A stretch of DNA of 57,757 nt, taken from Lachnospiraceae bacterium. Its GTDB lineage: Bacteria > Bacillota > Clostridia > Lachnospirales > Lachnospiraceae. A program made the translations under genes and the position numbers. Of the stretch, positions 23,024 through 32,320 are shown piece by piece. Positions within the stretch are counted from its first letter, which is position 1; each line of letters opens with the position of its first letter. Where the stretch lies: the NCBI GenBank assembly GCA_014804365.1, contig JAAUZX010000012.1, forward strand, positions 1 through 57,757, given 5' to 3'. Under the pieces are notes generated by a model. It saw only the letters and a list, made by a program, of their open reading frames with translations. It had not been told where the DNA came from and made no database searches.

Positions 23024-24385
23024 ATGCACACGAAGGAAGAAGTACAGGGAACGTTCTATAGTAATGCTGATCTTAAGAAATTGATTCTGCCCTTGATCAT
23101 GGAGCAGCTTCTGGCTATCTTGGTCGGTATGCTGGATACTGTCATGATCTCCGGCGTGGGAGAAGCGGCGGTATCGGGTGTTTCTCTGGTGGATAATATT
23201 AATATTCTGATTATTCAGGTTTTTGCGGCGCTGGCTACCGGCGGCGCCGTTGTTGCCGGACATGCTCTGGGGCAGCGCAACGAAGAGGCAGCGGGACGGT
23301 CTGCGTGGCAGATGGTTCTTTTTTTGGTGTATGCTTCGGTAGTTACCACAGTCGTGTTGCTCGGCGGGCATAAGACGATCCTTGGGGCGATTTTCGGTCA
23401 GGTGGAAGCAGAGGTCATGAGCAGTGCAACGACTTATCTGATTATTACCGGGCTTTCGATCTGCCCGCTGGCGCTTTATAACGGTTGTGCTGCGCTTTTC
23501 AGAGCCATGGGAGATTCCAAGACGACAATGTACATATCGTTGCTGATGAACTTGATGAATCTGATCGGCAATGCCATTCTTATTTTCGGATGTAATATGG
23601 GAGTGGCGGGCGCGGCGATTTCCACTACCGTGTCCAGAACCACTGCGGCGGGCATTATTTTTTATCTTCTATTCCGAGCGGACAAAGTGATCTGTTTTAA
23701 GCACCGGGTGACCGCGAAGCTTAATTTGGAGCAGATTAAGAAAATCCTGTATATCGGAATCCCGAACGGTCTGGAGAACAGCCTTTTCCAGTTGGGAAAA
23801 ATCCTGCTCTTAAGTCTGGTATCCACTTTCGGCACATCGGCGATTGCCGCAAATGCAGTCTGCGGTACGGTGGCGAATTTCAATATCCTGCCGGGCATGG
23901 CGATCAACATGGCAATTTTATCTGTGACATCTTATTGTATCGGCGCGGGGGATTACGGACAGGTCAGGTATTATACGAAAAAACTGATGCGCCTGACAAA
24001 TATTTGTATGATAGCGGTGTCTGTTATTATGATTCTTTCGTGCCGGAAAGTGCTTTTACTCTATCATCTGACGCCGGAGACGGAAGAGTTGGCGGTGCAG
24101 GTCATCTGCTTCCATGCCGTTATGTGTACGTTTGCGTGGGTGCCGTCTTTTTCCCTGCCAAATACATTACGCGCGGCGGGCGACGTAATGTGGACGATGG
24201 CGATCGCTATTGTGTCCATGTGGGTGTTTAGAATCGGCACGGCGTACTTTTTCAGCAACGTATTCCATTTGGGATTGATGGGGATCTGGATTGCGATGAC
24301 GATCGACTGGATGTTCCGTGGGATCTGTTATGAGATCAGGTATCATAGCGGCAAGTGGGAAAAGGCGATGAAGAACCCGTCATAA
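23024..24385 (+). CDS. MATE-family multidrug/cation exporter
   Basis: The 453-residue protein has about twelve hydrophobic segments in two halves, the MATE layout, beginning with LKKLILPLIMEQLLAILVGMLDTVMIS. The motifs GEAAVSGVSLVDN and ALYNGCAALFRAMGDSKT are characteristic of the family. MATE proteins expel cationic drugs or metabolites using Na+ or H+ gradients. The substrate cannot be predicted. It stands alone, 134 bases after spoIIID, with a weak ribosome binding site. Confidence 0.9.
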   Translation: MHTKEEVQGTFYSNADLKKLILPLIMEQLLAILVGMLDTVMISGVGEAAVSGVSLVDNINILIIQVFAALATGGAVVAGHALGQRNEEAAGRSAWQMVLFLVYASVVTTVVLLGGHKTILGAIFGQVEAEVMSSATTYLIITGLSICPLALYNGCAALFRAMGDSKTTMYISLLMNLMNLIGNAILIFGCNMGVAGAAISTTVSRTTAAGIIFYLLFRADKVICFKHRVTAKLNLEQIKKILYIGIPNGLENSLFQLGKILLLSLVSTFGTSAIAANAVCGTVANFNILPGMAINMAILSVTSYCIGAGDYGQVRYYTKKLMRLTNICMIAVSVIMILSCRKVLLLYHLTPETEELAVQVICFHAVMCTFAWVPSFSLPNTLRAAGDVMWTMAIAIVSMWVFRIGTAYFFSNVFHLGLMGIWIAMTIDWMFRGICYEIRYHSGKWEKAMKNPS

Positions 24386-24475
24386 TGAATCTGTGTAATC
24401 GAAAGCTACGTAGTCTGCGGCCAATGCCGCCGTCCCAATATAATTACGGCTAAAGCGCAGAAATGAGGAAAAAGG

Positions 24476-25189
24476 ATGTACCATATAGTAATCTGCGATG
24501 ATGAAAAGGAAATCCTGGATGATATCCTGAGAAAAGTCCGGAACTGTTTTGATGAAAATGACATATTGGCGCGTTACACTGGTTTTGATGATTCAAGAAA
24601 ACTGATGGAATGCATTCAAAGTGAGAAGATAGACGTATTGTTTCTTGATATAGATATGCCTTATCATAATGGAATGGATATCGCGGGATATATCAATGAG
24701 CAGGGACTGAAAACGATTCTGATATTCATAACCAGCCATGACGCGTTGGTTTACCAGACTTTTGCATACAGGCCTTTTGGATTTATCCGTAAAACGTATA
24801 TCGATCAGGAAATCGATGAATTAGTGAAGCGGGTTAGCCGGGAATTGTTGGAAAACAAGCAGGAATTAGTGTTCCGGAAGGGACAGGAGCTAATCAGGGT
24901 GCTCATTAAAGATATCATCTATATAGAGGCAGAGAAAAATTATCTCATGATAAGGACCTGTGATGAAATGATCCGTATTAGAGAAACTATGACGAATGCT
25001 TTGAATGAACTTCAGGGCAAGGGATTTATCAGGTGCCATAAAGGTTATCTGGTCAATGCGGATTACATCGAAAAACTGAGTAACTCTGAGGTTTTACTGA
25101 GAGCCGGCGATGAAAGCATAGCGATTCCCGTGGGGAGGAGCTATGAAAAAGAGGTACGGAAGAAGATTCTCGAGATGCTTCGGAATTAG
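24476..25189 (+). CDS. LytTR-family response regulator (AgrA-like)
   Basis: The 237-residue protein has a receiver domain (acidic pocket CDDEKE at 7-12, phosphoacceptor Asp in LFLDIDMP near 59) and a LytTR DNA-binding domain (about 130-237, with LIKDIIYIEAEKNYLMIR and FIRCHKGYLVN). Such regulators control bacteriocins, virulence factors or exporters through direct repeats in promoters. It is followed after 15 bases by its cognate GHKL kinase. The next operon downstream, an ABC exporter, could be a target but no binding repeats were identified. Confidence 0.93.
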   Translation: MYHIVICDDEKEILDDILRKVRNCFDENDILARYTGFDDSRKLMECIQSEKIDVLFLDIDMPYHNGMDIAGYINEQGLKTILIFITSHDALVYQTFAYRPFGFIRKTYIDQEIDELVKRVSRELLENKQELVFRKGQELIRVLIKDIIYIEAEKNYLMIRTCDEMIRIRETMTNALNELQGKGFIRCHKGYLVNADYIEKLSNSEVLLRAGDESIAIPVGRSYEKEVRKKILEMLRN

Positions 25190-25204
25190 AAGGGTTGCAA
25201 AAAA

Positions 25205-25978
25205 ATGTATTTGATTCTTGCGGTAATCATAATAATACTGGGAATATTGTTGATTGGGGAAATCAATAAGAGAAAAGCCAATCAAGAGAAATATGAGGAA
25301 CAGGACAAACTGCTTACAAGATATCTGGCGGACAATCTGGATATGGAAAAGAGACTGTCGGATATCAGGGACGATTATGATAAACAGCAGGAGATGGCGG
25401 AAGAAATACGCAGGATTCAGCAGCAGATCGGACTGTTGAAGCACGATATGAAGAACCATACGCTGGTCATTCTCTCGTATCTGGAGGAGAACAAGACAGA
25501 GGAAGCCAGGCAGTATGCGGGAGAGATTCTGGACAAGCTGAACCGGATGTATACCTATGTCAACGTGGGCAATTCACTGTTGAGTTATATTATTAACAGC
25601 AAGCTCTCCATGGCAAAAGAGCAGGGTGTAGAGATCAAAGCAGAGATAGAAAATCTTCCGTTTTCTTATATGGACAGTGTGGACTTTTCATCACTTCTGA
25701 ATAATATGCTGGATAATGCAATAAACGGTGCGTTAGAGTCTGAGGGCAAAAAGCTGGAAGTGAATATAGTATCTGAGAAAGGATTTGATGTCATAACAGT
25801 TAAGAACAGTATTGACGGTTCTGTTTTAAAAGATAATCCGGAACTGGCATCTTCCAAGGAGGAGCCGGGGCATGGATACGGTATGAAGCAGATGAAAGCA
25901 GTTACGGAAAAGTATGAGGGCAATATTGATATTTATGAGAAGGATGGAATGTTTGTTGTAAGAGTTATGCTGGGATAA
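25205..25978 (+). CDS. GHKL-type sensor kinase with a single membrane helix
   Basis: This 257-residue protein has one membrane helix (MYLILAVIIIILGILLIG), a coiled-coil linker (about 20-78), the phosphoacceptor box LKHDMKNH, and an ATPase domain with the N box NNMLDNAINGA and G box GHGYGMKQM. AgrC-type kinases normally have five to seven membrane helices and about 430 residues, so the sensor part is strongly reduced. It may sense through a partner or a cytoplasmic signal. It forms an operon with the LytTR regulator. A strong terminator follows. Confidence 0.88.
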   Translation: MYLILAVIIIILGILLIGEINKRKANQEKYEEQDKLLTRYLADNLDMEKRLSDIRDDYDKQQEMAEEIRRIQQQIGLLKHDMKNHTLVILSYLEENKTEEARQYAGEILDKLNRMYTYVNVGNSLLSYIINSKLSMAKEQGVEIKAEIENLPFSYMDSVDFSSLLNNMLDNAINGALESEGKKLEVNIVSEKGFDVITVKNSIDGSVLKDNPELASSKEEPGHGYGMKQMKAVTEKYEGNIDIYEKDGMFVVRVMLG

Positions 25979-26008
25979 TTGCTGCTTATCCCTATATAAA
26001 GGTTGTTT

Positions 26009-26039
26009 ATCCCGCATTCGTTGACGTGCGGGATTTTTT
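26009..26039 (+). terminator. Terminator of the two-component operon
   Basis: ATCCCGCA (26009-26016) pairs with TGCGGGAT (26027-26034) and is followed by six T. It is 30 bases after the kinase stop codon. Confidence 0.85.
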
Positions 26040-26192
26040 GTTGTATAAGGTTAGGGTGTCAAGAGGTGCATATTCTAAAATGGGGGATGGCAGATTGTAC
26101 AAAATGTTCTCTTGTGTCGGGCTTCGTCAAATGGATTTTCTAAAATATTCCGACAAAGTTGTGCAAAGCAAAATATGCAGGATAGGCGGTGA

Positions 26193-27119
26193 ATGTTTCT
26201 GATTATTTTAAAGGATGTATCTAAGACTTTTGGCAATAAAAAAGTGTTAAAAGGAATCTCTCTCCACATTGCCTCAAATGAAAATGTAGGCTTGATCGGA
26301 TTGAACGGCGCGGGTAAAACGACATTGCTGAATGTAATAGCCGGAGCCGTAAAGCCGGACACCGGATTTGTCAGGACGAATGGCAGGGAGAGTTTAATAG
26401 AAGATAAGCAGGCTCTTAAGGATTTGGTATATGTATCAGGAATCAAGTCCCAATTATGGGAAGAACTTACAGTGAAGGCTTCGTTGGAAAATTGCATCAA
26501 AATGTATCAGATCAATCCGCAGGCTTATGAAAGCAGGCTCGCAAGGCTGGAGGCGGTTTTTGAGACCGGAGCGTTTATGAATATGAGGCCGAGGAATTTA
26601 TCGTTGGGAGAAAGAATGAGATGTGAGCTTGTATATGCCCTGCTTGCGGAGCCTAAGATTCTGATGCTCGACGAAGTCCTGATCGGCGTGGATGTTTCCA
26701 TAAAGCATACGATCATGCAGTTTTTTGAAACTTATAGGCAGGAAGAGCATTCTACGATCATTTATACAAGCAATAATCTTGCAGAGGTGGAAAAGCTTTG
26801 TGACAGAGTGATTCTGATTGATGAAGGGCAGATTATTTTTGACGGGAAAACAGAGCGTATTATAAACGAGTTTTCACCGCATTACCGGATGGAAGTCAGG
26901 ATATCGGATGAGCTTCCTGATTTTGAAGACCTTCCTCTGGAGAAATACAGTATTGATTCAGACACGGTAACAATTGATTATGATATACACAAGATAGAAA
27001 CAACCCAGATTCTGAGACATCTTATGGAAAAAAGTAAGATCGGGGATATCAGACTTTCTGAACCGGATCTGGAAGGAACGGTTAAGAGGATATATGGAGG
27101 GCGTGTATGGAAAACATGA
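26193..27119 (+). CDS. ABC transporter ATPase with altered switch histidine
   Basis: The 308-residue ATPase has Walker A GLNGAGKTT, signature NLSLGERMR and Walker B ILMLDE. The switch (H-loop) reads IIYTSNNLAEVE, so the usual His is Asn, which normally lowers ATP hydrolysis. The C-terminal domain (about 225-308) is of the COG4586 type seen in exporters with ABC-2 permeases. It overlaps the next ATPase gene by 13 bases. Together the two ATPases and two permeases downstream form one transporter, with one degenerate and one normal ATP site. The substrate is unknown. Confidence 0.88.
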   Translation: MFLIILKDVSKTFGNKKVLKGISLHIASNENVGLIGLNGAGKTTLLNVIAGAVKPDTGFVRTNGRESLIEDKQALKDLVYVSGIKSQLWEELTVKASLENCIKMYQINPQAYESRLARLEAVFETGAFMNMRPRNLSLGERMRCELVYALLAEPKILMLDEVLIGVDVSIKHTIMQFFETYRQEEHSTIIYTSNNLAEVEKLCDRVILIDEGQIIFDGKTERIINEFSPHYRMEVRISDELPDFEDLPLEKYSIDSDTVTIDYDIHKIETTQILRHLMEKSKIGDIRLSEPDLEGTVKRIYGGRVWKT

Positions 27120-28072
27120 TTATGGTTCAGGACATTAAGAAATATTACAAGGTCGCAAAACGCGAGAAAGGCATAACCGCTTCGCTGAGATATCTTTTTA
27201 ACAGAAAATATGAGATAAAAAAAGCGGTCGATGATGTGAGCTTTTCCATAAAGCGTGGTGAGATCGTCGGATTCATAGGCCCGAACGGCGCAGGGAAATC
27301 CACGACGATCAAAATCCTGTCGGGCATTCTGTATCCGGATGCGGGAGACGTAAACATAAAAGGATATATACCGTATAAGCAGAGAAAACAGTATGTGAAA
27401 AATATCGGTGTTGTATTCGGACAGAAATCACAGTTGAACTGGGATTTGCCCTTAATAGAAAGCTTTGAGCTGATGAAATTCATTTACAAAATACCACAGG
27501 AAAAATACGAGAAGAATCTGAAGCTGTTTTCAGAACTTCTGGATATGGAAGATTTTATCAATCAGCCTGTAAGGCAGCTGTCGTTGGGACAGAGGATGCG
27601 GGGAGATATCGTTGCGGCGCTTCTGCACTCGCCGGAAATCGTATTTCTGGATGAGCCGACGATCGGACTGGACGTGGTGGCGAAGGAAAAGATACGGGAA
27701 TTCATCAGGTATATCAATGCAAAAGAAAAGACTACCATTATATTCACAACCCATGATATGCAGGATATAGAGAAGGTCTGCGACCGGCTGATCATCATTG
27801 ATAAGGGGAAAAAGATATATGACGGAAGCATTGAACAGATTAAAAATAAATATGCCAATTCCAAGACGATTGAAATACTGCTTGAAAATGATAAGAAGGA
27901 AATACAGACATTTGATCTGAATGTTGCACCCATGAATACGGTCATGGAAAATCTTTTTGCACAAAAAAATATCAAGGATATTTCTATCTGTGAACCTGAG
28001 ATAGATGGAATTATCCGCGATATTTACGAGGGAAGGGTCGTTCTGGACGATCCGGCAGCGGAGGGAAATTAA
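27107..28072 (+). CDS. ABC transporter ATPase (COG4586 type), canonical
   Basis: The 321-residue ATPase has Walker A GPNGAGKST, signature QLSLGQRMR, Walker B IVFLDEPTIGLD and a normal switch IIFTTHDMQDIE. The N-terminal extension (TASLRYLFNRKYEIKKAVDDVSF) and the C-terminal domain are characteristic of the COG4586 group that pairs with DUF990-like permeases. It overlaps the first ATPase gene and is followed 3 bases later by the first permease, so all four genes form one tight operon. Confidence 0.92.
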   Translation: MENMIMVQDIKKYYKVAKREKGITASLRYLFNRKYEIKKAVDDVSFSIKRGEIVGFIGPNGAGKSTTIKILSGILYPDAGDVNIKGYIPYKQRKQYVKNIGVVFGQKSQLNWDLPLIESFELMKFIYKIPQEKYEKNLKLFSELLDMEDFINQPVRQLSLGQRMRGDIVAALLHSPEIVFLDEPTIGLDVVAKEKIREFIRYINAKEKTTIIFTTHDMQDIEKVCDRLIIIDKGKKIYDGSIEQIKNKYANSKTIEILLENDKKEIQTFDLNVAPMNTVMENLFAQKNIKDISICEPEIDGIIRDIYEGRVVLDDPAAEGN

Positions 28073-28075
28073 TCT

Positions 28076-28864
28076 ATGAGAGCTTATGTGGAATTTGCCG
28101 TCAAGAAATTTCAGGATAAAATGGCATACAAATTAGATTTTTTCATGGGAATAGTCAATACGGCCATGATGATCGTAGTCTACCTGTGTATCTATAAGGC
28201 GTTATATGGGGATGCAGCGTATGTTGACGGGATATCCTATCGTATGGTGGCTACAAACTTCGTCATTACGCTGGGCCTGTCACAGGCGTTTGATTATGAT
28301 GAGATGTTTCTCGAACACAAAATTCATGACGGGAGTATCACCGGTGAGTTTTTAAAACCGGTCAGTTTCATGTTGCGGCTGTTGGCGGAAAATATTGGAG
28401 AAGGCGCATTTAAAATCATCTTTCATTTCATACCTGCGCTGCTTTTTACACTGTTGTATACGAGCCTGTGTCCTCCGAAAAGTGCGCTCAGCCTGATTGC
28501 CATGTTCGGAAGCGTAATGTTTGGATATCTGATCCTGTGGCTGATCAGTTTTATTATCCAGACATGGAGCTTCTGGCTGTTTAGCGTGTGGGGAATCATA
28601 ACGATAAAAAATGTATTTGTAAATATCCTGGCAGGGACTTTACTGCCGCTATGGTTTATGCCTGCGGCGCTTAGAAAAATAATTTCTTATACTCCTTTCG
28701 AGTCAATCTATTTTACGCCGGTGAGGATATATCTCGGTGAGCTGGATGGGGCAGAGATTCTTTCAGGCATAGCGGTTCAGATCATCTGGATAGTTGTTCT
28801 GGGAGTGATTGCAAATGTGTTCTGGAAAAAAGGGGTTAAAAAGCTCGTGGTGCAGGGCGGTTAG
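28076..28864 (+). CDS. ABC-2 type permease (COG4587-like)
   Basis: This 262-residue protein has about six membrane helices (for example FFMGIVNTAMMIVVYLCIY and LIAMFGSVMFGYLILWLI). The first ~15 residues (RAYVEFAVKKFQDKMAYKLDF) form the amphipathic entry helix of this group, and MATNFV-like and PLWFMP segments are typical. It pairs with the next gene to form the membrane channel of the transporter. The substrate is not known for this family. Confidence 0.85.
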   Translation: MRAYVEFAVKKFQDKMAYKLDFFMGIVNTAMMIVVYLCIYKALYGDAAYVDGISYRMVATNFVITLGLSQAFDYDEMFLEHKIHDGSITGEFLKPVSFMLRLLAENIGEGAFKIIFHFIPALLFTLLYTSLCPPKSALSLIAMFGSVMFGYLILWLISFIIQTWSFWLFSVWGIITIKNVFVNILAGTLLPLWFMPAALRKIISYTPFESIYFTPVRIYLGELDGAEILSGIAVQIIWIVVLGVIANVFWKKGVKKLVVQGG

Positions 28865-28872
28865 AGAAAGGA

Positions 28873-29688
28873 ATGGGTACTAGTATGGGTGAAATGAGAA
28901 TTACTTTGCAGTCGATAAAGATGAGCTTTCGGACAAGGCTGCAATACAGGGTGGATACGCTGGTTGCTACCTTGGCTGTGTTTATCAGGGAATCCGCCAA
29001 CATTATTGCAATCTATCTGGCACTGCTTAAGTTTGACAGGATCAATGGCTGGAATGTAAATGAAATGTTGTTCTTGTATAGTATGCTCTTCTTGACCTAC
29101 GCTTTTGTGGTTTCGCTGTTCGCGGATCTGAGGCAGTTTTCAGATACGATCAGGGAAGGAAGATTTGACAGGCTTCTTGTCAGGCCAAGAGGTCTGCTGC
29201 TTCAGTTGATTTTAAACAATGCAGATTTGATTGCGACGGCAGGACACGGGACGCTGGGAATACTTCTGTTTGTCATATCTGCCGGGAGGGTCGGAATCCA
29301 TTGGAATGCTGTCACTATACTGTACTATATTGCCGCGATTATCAGTGGTATATTGATACAGGGCGGTATGTTCATCATATTTTCGTCCCTGTGTTTTTAC
29401 TTTGTGGAAACTAACAGTATCCGGTCAATTTTCTATTGGAATATGCGTAAGTTCGCGGGGTATCCGATCAGTATATACCATAAAGTTATTCAGGTTATTT
29501 TAATATATGTGGTTCCGTTTGCGTTTGTAAATTATTTTCCGGCGCAGTATCTTCTCAGGAAAGCGGATATGGCGTATTACAATGAAGTTTATATTTATAT
29601 CGCGCCGGTTGTGGGGGTGGTGGTGTATGCGGCTGCTTATCTGTTCTGGAGGGTGAGTGTGAGGAGGTATTATAGTACGGGGAATTAA
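28873..29688 (+). CDS. ABC-2 type permease (COG3694-like)
   Basis: The 271-residue protein has an N-terminal amphipathic region (QSIKMSFRTRLQYRVD) and about six membrane helices. FADLRQFSDTIREGRFDRLLVRPRG is the characteristic cytoplasmic loop (E-G-x-D-x-x-L-x-R-P) and VVPFAFVNYFPAQYLL near the end is a family signature. It is the last gene of the four-gene ABC operon, 8 bases after the first permease. Confidence 0.87.
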   Translation: MGTSMGEMRITLQSIKMSFRTRLQYRVDTLVATLAVFIRESANIIAIYLALLKFDRINGWNVNEMLFLYSMLFLTYAFVVSLFADLRQFSDTIREGRFDRLLVRPRGLLLQLILNNADLIATAGHGTLGILLFVISAGRVGIHWNAVTILYYIAAIISGILIQGGMFIIFSSLCFYFVETNSIRSIFYWNMRKFAGYPISIYHKVIQVILIYVVPFAFVNYFPAQYLLRKADMAYYNEVYIYIAPVVGVVVYAAAYLFWRVSVRRYYSTGN

Positions 29689-29778
29689 GGAAGGTCTGAG
29701 TCGGGGTATTGATTGGCTGTGAATGGGGAAATAAAGAGTGGCTGCGTGGTTACTTTTCACACATTGGCTAACCGGACA

Positions 29779-29913
29779 CTCAGAGGGGAGCTGATATCTG
29801 CGTCACCGCGCTTTCGCTCCACCTCAAGCGTAGCAGACACTAAGCTCGTGAAATACCTCGCTAAGTGCTGACGCTTTCCGAGGGGTTCCTTCAGATATCA
29901 GCTTCCCTCTGAG
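29779..29913. repeat. 135-bp palindromic repeat element (REP/MITE-like)
   Basis: The outer arms at 29779-29800 and 29892-29913 are complementary over 21 of 22 bases. The interior contains further partly self-complementary GC-rich stretches (near CGCTTTCG and CGAGGGG-like blocks) that could fold into branched hairpins. It has no coding capacity and stands between the ABC operon and guaA, where it could fold in RNA or be a mobile miniature element. No second copy is present in this window. Confidence 0.65.
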
Positions 29914-29982
29914 CTTAGGCTGTGGTATGAGTGTGAAATGTAATGATGCGTGTAAGGGGAGTGCACAAAATGTAAATATGTT

Positions 29983-30012
29983 TTGACAAGGGTTTTGGAC
30001 GTGCAATATAAT
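29983..30012 (+). promoter_or_regulatory. Promoter of guaA
   Basis: Perfect TTGACA (29983-29988) and perfect TATAAT (30007-30012) are 18 bases apart. Transcription should start near 30019, giving a leader of about 130 bases. Confidence 0.75.
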
Positions 30013-30021
30013 AAAAGATGA

Positions 30022-30100
30022 AGATATACTAAGACCATACAATACATGGTCTAAGTATATCTATGTCATCTTTAAGAGAATGCGAAAAGCGTGCATTCTC
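30022..30100 (+). promoter_or_regulatory. Hairpin-rich guaA leader
   Basis: Right at the predicted transcript start, 30022-30038 pairs with 30046-30062 (16 of 17 bp, 7-base loop). The flanking AAGATG/CATCTT bases extend the stem. A second hairpin pairs GAGAATGC (30076-30083) with GCATTCTC (30093-30100). I see no match to the purine riboswitch core and no T run, so the role may be mRNA stability or an unknown control of GMP synthesis. Confidence 0.55.
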
Positions 30101-30150
30101 CGTATGTAGAAAAAGGATGTAAAACACCGGAGTGGGAGCGGAGAGGAAAG

Positions 30151-31692
30151 ATGGAGAGAGAAACGGTTATCGTAGTGGATTTCGGCGGGCAGTATAATCA
30201 GTTGATTGCGCGAAGAGTCAGGGAATGTAATGTGTATTGTGAGGTGCATCCTTACAGCTTAAGTCTTGATCAGATAAAAGAGATGAATCCGAAAGGCATT
30301 ATTTTTACCGGAGGGCCTAACAGCGTGTATGGAGAGGGCGCTGTGGTATGCGATAAAAAAATCTTTGAACTGGGGATACCGATTCTGGGTATCTGTTACG
30401 GATCTCAGCTGATGGCGCATCTGCTGGGCGGTAAAGTGACTACTGCGCCTGTCAGTGAGTACGGTAAGACCGAGGTGGATATCGATCAAAAAGCGGCTAT
30501 GTTTGCGGGCGTGTCCGAGAAAACGATCTGCTGGATGAGCCATACAGATTATATTGAAAAAGCGCCCGAACATTTTACGGTGACGGCACATACGACCGTC
30601 TGTCCGGTGGCGGCAATGGAGTGGCCGGAGAAGAGATTGTATGCGGTACAGTTTCACCCGGAAGTCATGCATACCGTAGAAGGTATGACCATGCTGAGAA
30701 ATTTCGTGATGAATGTCTGCGGCTGTAAAGGCGAATGGAAGATGGATTCCTTCGTGGAGACAACCATTGAGGCGATTCGGAATAAAGTAGGTAACGGTAA
30801 GGTGCTGTGTGCGCTTTCCGGCGGTGTGGATTCTTCCGTGGCAGCAGTCCTTCTGGCAAAAGCAGTGGGTAAGCAGCTAACTTGTGTGTTTGTGGATCAC
30901 GGACTGCTTCGCAAAAACGAAGGCGATGAGGTGGAAGCAGTGTTCGGACCGGACGGGCCGTACGACCTTAATTTTATTCGTGTCAATGCGCAGGAACGCT
31001 TCTATCAGAAGCTGGCAGGAGTGACGGAACCGGAGCAGAAACGGAAGATTATCGGTGAGGAATTTATTCGGGTATTCGAGGAAGAGGCAAAGAAAATCGG
31101 CGCCGTGGACTTCTTAGTGCAGGGAACGATTTATCCGGATGTGATCGAGTCAGGTTTGGGTAAATCGGCAGTAATCAAATCCCATCACAATGTGGGCGGA
31201 CTGCCGGATTATGTGGATTTTAAGGAGATTATCGAGCCGCTCCGTATGCTTTTTAAAGACGAGGTAAGAAAAGCGGGGCTGGAATTGGGCATACCGGAGC
31301 ATCTTGTATTCCGTCAGCCGTTCCCCGGTCCGGGACTGGGCATTCGTATCATCGGTGAAGTAACGGCGGAGAAGGTAAGAATCGTGCAGGATGCAGATTA
31401 TATTTATCGCGAAGAGATCGCTAAAGCGGGCGTGGATAAAGGACTGGGGCAGTATTTTGCGGCGCTTACGAATATGCGGTCTGTGGGCGTCATGGGGGAC
31501 GAGAGAACCTATGATTATGCAGTGGCATTGCGCGCGGTGAATACAAGCGACTTCATGACGGCGGAGGCGGCGCAGATTCCTTGGGAAGTGCTGGGGACTG
31601 TGGCGAATCGGATTGTGAATGAAGTGAAGGGGGTTAACCGGGTGCTGTATGATTGTACGGGGAAGCCGCCGGCTACGATTGAGTTCGAGTAG
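30151..31692 (+). CDS. guaA: GMP synthase (glutamine-hydrolysing)
   Basis: The 513-residue enzyme converts XMP to GMP with glutamine and ATP. The N-terminal glutamine amidotransferase domain has ILGICYGSQ (catalytic Cys) and VQFHPEV (catalytic His). The ATP pyrophosphatase domain has the P-loop LSGGVDSSV, and the C-terminal dimerisation domain ends in the conserved [11 protein letters not shown] 30151 is chosen from the AGAGGA site and the family N-terminus ([13 protein letters not shown]). The 3' end of guaA is a known insertion site for genomic islands, and mobile DNA indeed begins just behind this copy. Confidence 0.97.
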   Translation: MERETVIVVDFGGQYNQLIARRVRECNVYCEVHPYSLSLDQIKEMNPKGIIFTGGPNSVYGEGAVVCDKKIFELGIPILGICYGSQLMAHLLGGKVTTAPVSEYGKTEVDIDQKAAMFAGVSEKTICWMSHTDYIEKAPEHFTVTAHTTVCPVAAMEWPEKRLYAVQFHPEVMHTVEGMTMLRNFVMNVCGCKGEWKMDSFVETTIEAIRNKVGNGKVLCALSGGVDSSVAAVLLAKAVGKQLTCVFVDHGLLRKNEGDEVEAVFGPDGPYDLNFIRVNAQERFYQKLAGVTEPEQKRKIIGEEFIRVFEEEAKKIGAVDFLVQGTIYPDVIESGLGKSAVIKSHHNVGGLPDYVDFKEIIEPLRMLFKDEVRKAGLELGIPEHLVFRQPFPGPGLGIRIIGEVTAEKVRIVQDADYIYREEIAKAGVDKGLGQYFAALTNMRSVGVMGDERTYDYAVALRAVNTSDFMTAEAAQIPWEVLGTVANRIVNEVKGVNRVLYDCTGKPPATIEFE

Positions 31693-31699
31693 ACGATGG

Positions 31700-31740
31700 A
31701 AACGCTGGAAGCCTGTGTTTATGCGAGGTTTCCAGCGTTT
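31700..31740 (+). terminator. Terminator of guaA, with interrupted T run
   Basis: AAACGCTGGAA (31700-31710) and TTCCAGCGTTT (31730-31740) form an 11-bp perfect stem. The following bases are ACCTTTG rather than a continuous T run, possibly because foreign DNA was inserted here. Confidence 0.75.
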
Positions 31741-31751
31741 ACCTTTGTCTC

Positions 31752-31774
31752 TGGTTCTATTCTGGTTCTAAAAT
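31752..31774. repeat. Left copy of a 23-bp direct repeat, possible att site
   Basis: The sequence TGGTTCTATTCTGGTTCTAA plus AAT recurs at 51822-51844 with one mismatch (22 of 23). Each copy itself contains two GGTTCTA units 11 bases apart. It lies 60 bases behind guaA and directly before the relaxase gene, as expected of the left end of an integrated element of about 20 kb that carries its own tyrosine integrase. Confidence 0.55.
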
Positions 31775-31780
31775 CTGCAT

Positions 31781-32320
31781 TTAAGCGTTTCTTTCAGAAA
31801 TTTCATCAGAAATTATTTGGTTAAAGCGCCTGTTTCTCTCGCGCGTCTCGGCCATGTTCTCATGGCGTTTGCAACCTGTGCGATAGTTGACAGTATTGAT
31901 AGCAAAATGAATATGTATATGAGGGTCACTTTTGTCTGGAAGATGGACTCCATAGACCACCTGACAGTGATCCCGTTCAAAAATGTCTCTGGCCATTTGG
32001 CGGGCAATATAGTCAAAATCTATATTTTTTTCTAATATGGTTTTTGCCCCTTCGGTGGAAAGAGAAAAAAGCGTGTGGCTCATATATCTGCCAAAATCGT
32101 CGTGACGTGTATGCGCTTTTTGAGCAAAGTAGAATTGACTAATAACAAATTCTACACCGCAACGATCCAAAACGCCTACTCCGCCCCAAGAGATCAGATC
32201 TTTTCTATCTTGTCCATTTGTCCGGGTAATATATCTGATTAGTTTCTCAGGTGCATCAGGATTGCGATAACACCCACGGGCATCCTTATTAAGATATAAT
32301 CCAAAAGTTTTAGCGCCCAT
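31781..32320 (-). CDS. Small HUH relaxase domain protein
   Basis: The 179-residue protein contains HIHIHFAINTVNY, the HUH metal-binding motif of relaxases that nick DNA at an origin of transfer. A Tyr-rich region lies further upstream. Relaxases are usually 300-600 residues, so this has only the nuclease domain, or is truncated at its 3' end near the repeat at 31752. ATG 32320 is chosen from GGGAGAA upstream on the minus strand. It overlaps the MobC-like gene by 11 bases. It suggests that the element can be mobilised by a helper plasmid or ICE. Confidence 0.75.
   Translation of the reverse strand: MGAKTFGLYLNKDARGCYRNPDAPEKLIRYITRTNGQDRKDLISWGGVGVLDRCGVEFVISQFYFAQKAHTRHDDFGRYMSHTLFSLSTEGAKTILEKNIDFDYIARQMARDIFERDHCQVVYGVHLPDKSDPHIHIHFAINTVNYRTGCKRHENMAETRERNRRFNQIISDEISERNA

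Noticed and set aside
30022-30062. Purine riboswitch upstream of guaA
   Set aside because: The stem is one long hairpin; the conserved purine-aptamer junction bases are not recognisable.
31817-32035. Plus-strand reading frame inside the relaxase region
   Set aside because: The HUH relaxase on the opposite strand explains the sequence.
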